Shown here: positions 55,744 to 64,000 of the stretch, piece after piece | Position numbering within the stretch: the first letter of the stretch is position 1 | Layout of the letters: every line of letters begins with the position of its first letter | From: Myrica gale | Lineage: Eukaryota > Streptophyta > Magnoliopsida > Fagales > Myricaceae | Direction: 5' to 3' | DNA length: 64,000 bases | Assembly (NCBI GenBank): GCA_963930655.1 | Contig: OZ005617.1 | Coordinates: 18,650,068 to 18,714,067 of the forward strand | Program-made: the position numbers and the translations under genes | The notes under the pieces: model-generated | Seen by the model: only the letters and a program-made list of their open reading frames with translations | Told to the model about the DNA's origin: nothing | Databases searched by the model: none

Positions 55744-55929
55744 GGTTTGTTTGTTAAAATTTTAATATAATAAAATAATTACAATATAATCTATCTCTTC
55801 CCATTAAATCATTATTTTTCATTAGAATAAATATAACAATTTTATTCAAATAATTTCTCTTTCACTTTTTCACCCATTCTAATACCTTAAAGTTTTAACC
55901 TCCCTAAAATTCTAAAACTCAGACACAAC
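55744..55929. mobile_element. Tourist-like (PIF/Harbinger) MITE
   Basis: About 186 bp, AT-rich, ends GGTTTGTTTGT and CAGACACAAC, flanked by CTA on each side (55741-55743, 55930-55932). Similar in type to the element at 29106-29281. Confidence 0.55.
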
Positions 55930-56603
55930 CTAATTACAGCGAACGAACAAATGTACGCAACATAAGAGTCGACACCCGGGCCGAGAGGCGATTGAGGACA
56001 ATATTGTAACTTTTCGAATGAGGACAATGCCGGACTTGGAATGACACATGAAAACTCTTTGCCCTCGGAATGTGGCAGCTCGTTGATGGCCCAAAGGAAA
56101 AAGGGACGCGTCTAACGTGCTTAAGCACCCACGGCAATTTCTCTCATACATTTTTCAAGGTTATTTGCCTATAAGGCTCTGTAACTAGTAAGTAATCTCC
56201 AGCAGCTGACTTCAATGGTTATGTTTGTCGAAAAGGAAAATATTACAAAAGTACTACTTCTGCCACTAAACAGAAATTAGGGTCCGTCATTGTAAAACAC
56301 TTCTGTTTTTTGTAAAGCAGATTTTAATGCATTAAGTTTCAGTAAAGTATTATAATTTATGTTGTTTGGTTGTTACCTTAAATCCTTCACCACAAACTGC
56401 TACATCTGTAGACTAGGACAAAAGGCCATAATCCGTACTGATATATGCAATTTTGTTCACCTTCTAAATTTCACGGCAACAGGAGGAGAGATGTAAGCGT
56501 TCTTTCCCCTTAGACAACAGCTACACCTAATAGCACCGAGCTTTCCCAAGAAGCATTAGAATGACAATAATGGTTCAAATTAACAGGACCAGAGCTAATT
56601 GGG
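55930..56603. other. Intergenic, left flank of the truncated SIRE-like element
   Basis: No gene recognised. The point where retrotransposon sequence stops lies somewhere in about 56560-56604. Confidence 0.35.
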
Positions 56604-58184
56604 TTAAACTTCCAACCCTGTTTTCATATCTGAACAGAACATACTCTTTACATCTATGACCTTTTCTTTAACAGTGGCTGGTACAAAAATAGTTTTACAT
56701 GTAGTAGAAGTATGAGCATTAGAATTCTTAAAACCAAGACCTCTTTTATCACTACCTGAAACACCTAAACTCAACAATTTGTCTAATTTATTTGTTCCAC
56801 TAGAGAAATTCTGTAGTTGAGATTTAGTATGTTCAAGTTCTGATTTTAATGAACTAACATGTGATTCTAGAGATGTCTTGCATTTTTCTAAGTCATTTAC
56901 AAGTTTCACATGCTCATCTAACTTCATAATCATTTCTTCTTTTTCTATTTCTAGCAACTTAAACTTCTTGATAATTCCATTATTCTCCTTTTTAATATTC
57001 AAACTTTCCTCAAACAATTGGTCATAGAGATGTTGAAGATCATCTTCCTCTGAATCCTCATGTGATGAGTCTAATAGATCATCATTCCCAATATCAAAAT
57101 TATCAAGATTATCAACTAAAGAAGTAAAGGCCATAAAATTTACCTTCTCTTCTGAAGATGAATCACCACTATTTTCTGAAGAGTCAGTTTCATCATCACT
57201 TAAAGAAACGTTCAATACTTTACCTTTGGACTTCTTCAAGTAATTAGGACATTCGGCTTTGATGTGGCCGAACCCTTTGCACTCATGACACTGAATTTCT
57301 TGTGTCAACTTGCCTTTTGTATCATTAGAATCATTCCTCTCTTTTCTTTCTTTGTTGCTCCACTTAGGCTTGCTGAATGATTTTGTAGGTTGTTTCTGAT
57401 TTGGTCATTTGCTTCCTTTCTTAAACCTGAAAGCTTTACGAAACCTTTTCACAAATAAAGCAACATCGTTATCATCCATAGAGTCATTATCAGAAATATC
57501 ATTGATATCCTCACTGCTAGATTTGAAAGCAATAGATTTATTCTTTTTAGTCAAGGGAAGAGTAAGTTCATAAGTTTGTAGAGATCCTACCAACTCCTCT
57601 ATTTTGACTTGATCAATATCCTTGCTTTCCTCTATGGCAGTAACTTTTGGTCTAAATCTTTCGGGTAAAGACCTCATGACTTTTCTAACAACTCTAGTTT
57701 CAGGTATCTTTTCTCCAAGACAAAAACTAGAGTTTACAATATCATTCAATTTACCGTAGAACTCATCAAAAGTTTCATCCTCTTTCATTCTTATTTCTTC
57801 AAACTTAGTTGTTAACATTTGAAGCTTAGAGGACTTAACAAATTTTGTTCCCTCATGAGTTGTTTCTAAAATTTCCCATGCTTCTTTACCCGTCTCACAC
57901 ATTGAGACTCTCTTGAACTCATCAGGAGATATAGCCATAAAAATGGCATGAATACATCTACTATTCCAATTACACTCATTCAGTTCATCCTTGGACCAAG
58001 AAGACATATCTTTTGTTTTAATTTCTCCCTCCAGAGAAACAGTAGGTCTTGTCCAACCTTTTTCACAAGAATTCTATACTCTCTCATCCATTGACTTCAA
58101 AAAGGCTCTCATTCGAACCTTCCAATACGAGTAGTTGCTTCCATCAAAGTATGGAGGCACCGAGAGTGATTGACACTTCTCCAT
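56604..58184 (-). pseudogene. gag gene with in-frame stops
   Basis: One frame from the ATG at 58184 to 56604, interrupted by two in-frame stops without frameshift: one about 40 codons in (near 58069) and one at 57405-57407. N-terminal gag contains ACHAIF-like IHAIFMAISPDEFKRVSMCE, then MRSLPERFRPKVTAIEESKD and a single CCHC knuckle CHECKGFGHIKAEC. A long acidic Ser/Asp/Glu stretch and a coiled coil follow. It ends at GLEV with no protease behind it. Confidence 0.85.
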
Positions 58185-58217
58185 CTAGGAGCTAAATGGG
58201 TCAAGGAACGAAGTATG

Positions 58218-58229
58218 GCTCCGATACCA
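58218..58229 (-). other. Primer-binding site of the truncated element
   Basis: The complement of GCTCCGATACCA (TGGTATCGGAGC) lies two bases from the LTR end, a tRNA-Met-type primer site. Confidence 0.75.
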
Positions 58230-58231
58230 CT

Positions 58232-59585
58232 TGTAAGAACACAGTTTAGACCCAAAACATACCTAGAGGGGGGGTGAATAGTAAGTTAAAAATTTATCAC
58301 TACTTGATACACCTTTATGCGGAAAAACTTATACAAATTTTTAACAATAAAGATTTTTGAATCGTCCAGATCTGGAAAATCTCATACAATGCAATGAATG
58401 ACAAACAATCAATATTGTATAGTCAATTCTAACACTTCTAAGATTGCTCTGTTAATAACCCAAACACTTAGAGTGCAGAAAAACGATGGTGTAATCTTTT
58501 AATCCAAGAATCACAATCTAGCTATCAAGATTCAAGTTTATATTGAGCTAATCAATTTCTTAGCAATTATTAAAAAGAATCGAAACGCAAACAATCACAC
58601 AAAACACACGAGATTGTTTACGAAGTGGAAAACTCTTTGAAAGAACTCTTTCAAAAGAGAAAAACCACTCCGGGCTCACTGCCAGTTAACCAATCCACTA
58701 GAATGAGAGATACACTTACAGTCGGTGACTTTGTTTACCACAAAACCTTTGCTACACAACAAATCCCGAAAGAAGCAATTCGAACGACCCGCTCGAACCC
58801 GCACCAAGCAGTAATATCCAAAACCTTTGGATCTCTCTCACTTCAATGAATCTTTATCACAGCAAACTTGCTTTAGGATGATTGAATCTTCAATCAACAA
58901 ACGACGGAACTCCGAAGTTTTCTCACTGCCACAGTGGTAATTCGTTGGTGGTGATTAGTTCAATCAACAGCACATGGAATGAGGCACTCTCTTGAATCTT
59001 CACATTCTCAAGAACAATCTTCCTTCAAGTCATCACAAAACTCTCTCAAGAAGGCTTCAAACTGTTTCAGATCAGTTTCTCAAATATTTGCAAAAGTCGT
59101 TTTTCATCAGCAACTCACAACTCCTTTTTTTAACCCCTGGGTAAATCCACGTGTGTAACAAATCATTTAAAACTCCGCGTTTGGGCTTGAGCCTCAGGCT
59201 CGCTCCAATTTATAACAAGAATTCTTCAGGCTCACCTCAAGCTAGCTCAACTAGCTCTTAACCTCTTTAACAAACCTTTAACTAACAGAATCCTTCACCA
59301 ACGATTTTTATCTTCTGTTAACTGCTTTAACAAACTTCAAACTTCTTCACAACTGACTTCTCTCTTCTGGAACCTACTCTAACAACTTCCATAATTCTTC
59401 ATAACTGAATTATTCCATCTGAAACTCACTTTGACAACTTCTAGATTTCTTCACAATTTAATTCTTTCGTCTGAAGCATATGTACTTGGTCATCCATATC
59501 CATCAACTTCCAAGACACATCCAAGACACATCCAAGACACATTTCTTTACAATATACATGTCACGGAATAAAGCCAACTTCTAAC
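58232..59585 (-). repeat. 5' LTR of the truncated element
   Basis: 1,354 bp, on the plus strand TGTAAGAACACAG ... CTTCTAACA. It contains an imperfect repeat of CTTCACAACTGA-TTCTTTCATCTG-type words (about 59300-59480) and three tandem ATCCAAGACAC units (about 59510-59540). Confidence 0.8.
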
Positions 59586-59629
59586 ATTAGGAACTAACAG
59601 AAACAATAATTAAATGCTCGAACATTTTC

Positions 59630-59905
59630 GTGGGTCGACATGAGGAGCCGGGAGGAGTTCTAAGGAATCCTTTCTTTCTTCCTAAATAAAGAGAAAGTGG
59701 GCACATATTGTCTGGAGCCGGATCGTACCATTAATCTTTTAGATATATCTTAACCAAATTTCATGTACACAATAAGGACCCAAAAAAGTTGGTCGAGCCA
59801 GAGAGAGATATATATTATATATAATATCTATATACGTGTGTGTGTCGCCACCTTTTTCTTTCTTTTGAATCAAACATATTAAAATAGACAATTATATATA
59901 AGGAG
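59630..59905 (+). repeat. Direct repeat A (left copy)
   Basis: GTGGGTCGACATGAGGAGC onward is repeated, with scattered changes, at 63077-63177 and 63821-64000. The left copy lacks the 643 bp (63178-63820) present in the right one. The junction lies at CCGGATCG (59718-59725). Confidence 0.8.
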
Positions 59906-60089
59906 ATAATGTTTAGGGAAATTAAGTAAAATGCTAATTCGTACAATAATTGCAAATCATACTTGGATCATGCATGTTATCTAGACCATAACGAAGTAAT
60001 GAAGTGCTACTTCATGAGCAGGAATCATATCCCTTTCTTTATGCAGAATTTCATATTTAATTGTTTTTTTTCCTAAGAGAATTTCATAT

Positions 60090-60368
60090 TTAATTAGCAG
60101 CTGCATCTATTACCAAATTATCCGATGGGCCCTTCACGAAGCGAATCGGAAGTAACACCCCAGCTTCTATAGTTGGCCTTAGCACTGCTGAAATATTGAC
60201 CCTTTTGGGATCAATCTCAAAAGCGTACGTGCTATTAAAGGAAGAAACCAGAAAACGACGACCAGTAAGATAAGGCCGGGGGATTGATACTGATCGCCGC
60301 CATCTCCATCTTTTTCCAGGTTTCGCTTTGCAGGCCTGAACCTCATGATCCATATCTCGATTCCCACC
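60090..60368 (-). other. Exon-like open stretch, unidentified
   Basis: It follows a good acceptor (TTTTCAG, ending 60369) and runs about 92 codons to a stop at 60090. The product has a basic start (KPGKRWRWRRS) and a hydrophobic end (GVLLPIRFVKGPSDNLVI). I do not recognise it and find no partner exon. It could be the last exon of a lost gene. Confidence 0.3.
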
Positions 60369-60591
60369 TGAAAACAAAAAAAGGGCAATTGACCAATTAA
60401 TTGATTTGACACGGTATATTTTCTCACTTATTCTAGCTGCACGTCCAAAAATATCGGTGAGAAAACCATACCCAGACTCGAAGAACAGAAAAAGAAAATA
60501 ATATTGCTCTTATACATATACTTAGTTACATATATATGTATTCTTAAAGTGTCTTGGGTTGGCCATAAATATAACCTGCTGTCCTGCTTAC

Positions 60592-63076
60592 CCTACAAGA
60601 AAATGCATTTTGGATGTCAATTTTTTTTGAAATCATAGTTTATATTTAGTCACCAAAAGTTTTAAGTGCAAAACCGAGTTGTCACCTGGTTTGCCACCTA
60701 AAGCCTGTCAGCAAAGGTTTTAGGTGACAATTTTTGTGTTTCCTCACTCAAAACCGTTCGGACGAGAAACTATATCATCCGAATAGTTTTATGCTATTTT
60801 GACGAACTTCAATTTCGTCATGACTCAGTATTCTCCATCTCCATCCGTTCGCATGAGGTGTGTGAACGCTTGGTCCAATCTTATGAATTGCGTTTGTCAT
60901 GGAATAGACATGCGCACGGTAGTATAAAACCGTATGCACGTTAATATAGAAACATTCACACAATTTTTTCATTTATGATGAAATAGTTTTTTGTCACCTT
61001 AGAAACCGTTCGACCACGTATCCAATTAGTGCAGACGCTTAGTTTGTTGAACCCGTGGGAACATATGAAACGTCAACGATCATACATTTGTCACCCATTC
61101 AACGGTTCGAACATGTTTTCTTAACGTTCGAACGGTTGTTAATTGAAGACCGTGTGCAAGGAAGAATAACCCTGCGGACAGAGAGTATTTCATACGAAGT
61201 GTGCATACGGATTGTTATATGTGCGCATGACTTACCAACGAAATTGTGCGCACAACCTTCTTACCGTTCAAACCCTTTGATACGTATTTGAATTAATTTA
61301 ATTGAAAATTTAAAAATAATTTGCAAATAAAACAAATAACAAGATATTCAATACTCATAAGAATAATAAAATGTCTACAAATATGTAATCGTCATAAGTA
61401 AATAAAATAGATGATCGATATGTACTAATTAGTTAGTGAAAATACATAATCTACCCAAATTTTTGTTTGGGCGTCGTATGGGATGTTAGCTGTTTGATGT
61501 GCTCCATTATCTGCTCACACATTTGTTGTTCCACTAGTTGCATCCTCTGTTCTTGTTGTTCTATTAGGTTTTGTTGCTGCTCATGCATCATCATTTGATG
61601 CTCTTATTCTTTCTTTCGTTCCTGCTCCTCCATCATCTGCTAATGCTCTCGTATTGTCTGCTCTATTTCTAACCGCTTGACCAGAAGCTCTTCATATTCC
61701 ATTTGTTTAGTCATCATCTCTCCTATCTCTAATCTGACCTCCTCCAAACTCCAAGACAAATCAACAAACGATACTGAAGGCGATGATCCAACAGACCATA
61801 CTGAACGGCTTAAACCTCGCACGTAACCCGCTTTCGTCCCCAATACCTCAATGAAAATCTCCACTTTGTGTATATATGACTTTCACTCTGACTCGTGTTG
61901 CAACTGTAACGTCTCCATTTTTTCCTACAAAATTAGAAAAGAAGATAAAGTTAGCACATATGAAACATAAGAGATAACAAATGCATCATTAAATCTAGCG
62001 TTACAACTTACAAAATTTTCTCGTGTAACTTCTGTTATCCACATGTCATCCTTATTAGTATGCATTTTTTATACAACAACGCAAGATTAATTTGATCAGA
62101 TTCTGAATTTTTCTGTATACTAAAAGAAATATCCAACGTGCATATTATAATACCTAAGTCATTTATTTAAGTAATATCTCTAAAAAATGTAAATTTATTA
62201 CTTATTAATAACGATCTCGCGCGTTGGAAAGACCTTGCTCTCGATGTGTGTACAATCTTCAACTTAACTCTATTCTCCCGGTTGATTGCACTCCTCCTAT
62301 GCATTGTTTATTTACAATTGTTACGACAATCAATAATAAACTAAAAAAAATGTTCAAGATGGAATAAAGATTTTTAACCTGAAATTCCTCGCTCGCGAAT
62401 AAACCACAGACACGATTTTATTCTTCCTTGTTCATCTCAAGATACAGGTGCTTTAATGTCTATTCTTTGGAATTGAACAACAAGTAATGCCGATACATTC
62501 TATTTTTATGCGTCCTGTACGCTGTGTTCATCGTAAACGTCACAATGATGCGATCCTCAGGTCAGTCATAATCCAATTGTAAGTCATCCTTAACATATAT
62601 AATAGTTAGTGCGTATAAAAGTTTGCACAATTAAAATTTAATAAATTATACTTACCAACACTCGGTTAATCACATATGATTTAACTTGATCGGGGACCTT
62701 CCTCTACTTACTCATCTAAAATGGGACATGCTGCCGAACGAGCGCACCAATATCACTTGAGAGCATCAATGATTTCTTGTCATCACCACCCGTATGTCTA
62801 TCAGGTATATGAACAGTCAACTTTCCTTCGGTATAAACCTTGAGTAATGCAATCCTGTGCGTACTACCCCTTCCGTGCTTGATCTCGGATGTCACTACAA
62901 ATGAAGAATAATAAATTTAAAAATTAGTTAGCATAGAAATTTAAAAGTCATAAATTTAATCAAAATCGACGGGGTAAGATACTTACACGCACAACTACTT
63001 TGAGTGTCTATTAGACTAGCTGTGGCAGGGGACAATAATTCGTTGCAATCTCTAAGTGAAGGACCCGACATTGCTA
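60592..63076 (-). mobile_element. CACTA (En/Spm) element remnant
   Basis: The left end reads CCCTACAAGAAAATG, one base from the canonical CACTACAAGAAAA terminus. 60760-61290 carries repeated GTTCGAACG/ACCGTTCG words, like CACTA subterminal repeats. A degenerate transposase follows on the minus strand. The right terminus is not clear; TAGTG at 63074-63078 may be its end or chance. Confidence 0.6.
61440..63071 (-). pseudogene. Degenerate Ptta/En/Spm-type plant transposase
   Basis: Pieces on the minus strand: start MSGPSLRDCNE (63071), exon with KHGRGSTHRIALLKVYTEGK (about 62890-62830), LKHLYLEMN and CGLFASEEFQ (about 62460-62380), then FIEVLGTKAGYVRGLSRSV with a Glu/Gln/Met-rich coiled tail (61860-61450). 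The GYVRGL motif and the E/Q-rich tail are typical of the family. Several stop codons and frame breaks make it non-functional. Confidence 0.65.
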
Positions 63077-63914
63077 GTGGGTGGACATGAGGAGCCCGGA
63101 GGAGTTCCAAGGAATTCCTTTCTTTCTTCCTAAATAAAGAGAAAATGGGCACATATATATTGTCTGGAGCCGGATCGGAATTTTATAAGATTTTCATCGA
63201 TAAGAGGCAGGCCGTGTTCACTGTCCTAAAGCTTCCTGCGTGTGCTCGTTCCTTGATCAATATATCTGAAGATGCTTTACCGAGAAAAAGGAAAGCTTCC
63301 CAAGCTAAAGCTTTCTTTAAAGCTTGATCAGGACTGGATTCATTGATCGAAATTCATGGTTGAACTTCACTCCTTTCAAACGTTACTTTCGCATTGTTTT
63401 AATCATGCATTTTGTCCTTACATGATGTCCTAATTAAGTTTTCCAGTGCCGACTGAGAAGAACAACTATTTCACGCTCCTTTGCTGGACCGTACACACAC
63501 ACACATATATATTACTATATATGCACATGATATGGAGCTTGAGACCACAGCCCTACATTTCTAAGGGTGCAAGAACGTAAGTGTTGTTAACATCTTCTCG
63601 ATTAGTCAAGGTCATGCACGCGTGTGACTTGCTGACATGATGCACTTGGCGAACTAACGTAGCTGTCTGATCATGGCTGCCCGTGCCATATAAGACACAT
63701 TAGAGGACGTCGGCCTTTTTCACTGTCGTTTGCATTAGCATGCATTTGAAGTGTTTAAAGATATATACATATGGTTAAGGTGATTGTAGGGTTAAACAAC
63801 AGAAAGGCAATACCGGATTGTACCATTAATCTTTAAGTATATCGATCTTAACAACCAAATTTCATGTCCACAGTTAGAACCCAAAAAAGTTGGTCGAACC
63901 AGAAAGAGAGATAT

Positions 63915-63947
<33 letters not shown>

Positions 63948-64000
63948 CCACCTTTTTTTTTCTTTTGAATCAAACATATTAAAATCGATAATTATAAAGA
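63077..64000 (+). repeat. Direct repeat A' (right copy, runs off the window)
   Basis: Matches 59630-59905 in two blocks (63077-63177 and 63821-64000), with a (TA)n(TG)n microsatellite in each copy. The repeat continues past the window edge. Confidence 0.8.
63178..63820 (+). other. Segment present only in the right copy of repeat A
   Basis: 643 bp bounded by CCGGATCG (63170-63177) and CCGGATTG (63813-63820). Its left part reads open in frame to a stop at 63325 (about 49 codons, ending KRKASQAKAFFKA), basic and unidentified. Otherwise AT-rich. Confidence 0.5.

Larger units (their letters stand above)
56604..59585 (-). mobile_element. Truncated SIRE/Maximus-like copia element: 5' LTR, primer site and gag only
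   Basis: The LTR 58232-59585 (TGTAAGAACAC ... CTTCTAACA), primer-binding site and gag are present; protease, pol and the 3' LTR are absent. The long LTR and large acidic gag with one zinc knuckle suggest the SIRE/Maximus lineage. The element is broken at about 56600. No flanking duplication can be tested. Confidence 0.8.

Noticed and set aside
62882-62905. CACTACAAATGAAGAA as a CACTA terminus
   Set aside because: It lies inside the transposase remnant, exactly at an intron-exon border, and no partner terminus or 3-bp duplication fits.
1-64000. CRISPR arrays, bacterial operons or phage
   Set aside because: None seen. Gene structure, introns and transposon families are those of a plant nucleus; the short tandem arrays belong to transposons or microsatellites.

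Overview
The window is nuclear DNA of a eudicot plant. Evidence: intron-containing genes with GT/AG borders, chloroplast-targeted enzymes, a DYW-type PPR protein, an RWP-RK factor, and plant transposon families (copia, TRIM, SIRE-like, MULE, hAT, CACTA, Tourist). The neighbouring plastidic malate dehydrogenase and PPR genes resemble the Arabidopsis At3g47520-At3g47530 pair (recalled, not searched). The species cannot be named.

Layout. 1-8.4 kb is a three-level nest: a tandem TRIM (three LTRs, 207-8371) holds a Mutator-type element with ~250-bp TIRs and a perfect 9-bp target duplication (1046-8182). That element holds an intact copia retrotransposon whose two 299-bp LTRs are identical (1709-6973). 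8.6-10.4 kb is a five-exon GDSL esterase gene broken by an 8-bp tandem duplication. 11.5-12.1 kb is a hAT element. 12.6-14.1 kb is geranylgeranyl reductase (CHLP). 15.3-17.1 kb holds a MULE-type foldback and a second hAT. 18.4-19.6 kb is plastidic NAD-malate dehydrogenase. 21.3-23.2 kb is the PPR-DYW gene. 23.9-25.3 kb is an RKD (RWP-RK) gene. 26.8-28.9 kb is a DOMINO1-like gene. 31.9-32.6 kb is a membrane-anchored calmodulin-like protein. 34.8-40.6 kb is a decayed copia element nested in another TIR element, whose end abuts the TATA box of a lipoate/biotin ligase-family gene (40.8-44.1 kb). 47.9-49.0 kb is an atypical chloroplast thioredoxin (ACHT type), followed by a long inverted repeat.

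The least expected feature is at 52-55 kb. No protein gene is recognisable there, but the minus strand holds at least three candidate box C/D snoRNAs. One has 15 nt identical to an 18S rRNA segment directly next to its D box. Two are related copies carrying an antisense to the 18S GUAUAUUU segment. A telo-box and TATA box lie upstream. I read it as a polycistronic snoRNA locus. From 56.6 kb onward the window is repeat-dominated: a truncated SIRE-like element (5' LTR plus broken gag), a CACTA remnant, and a direct duplication that flanks it.

The genes do not form one pathway. CHLP (chlorophyll/tocopherol side chain), plastidic MDH and ACHT act in the chloroplast; RKD and DOMINO1 are reproductive or embryonic nuclear proteins. 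All target-site duplications, splice sites and repeat borders were read by eye.
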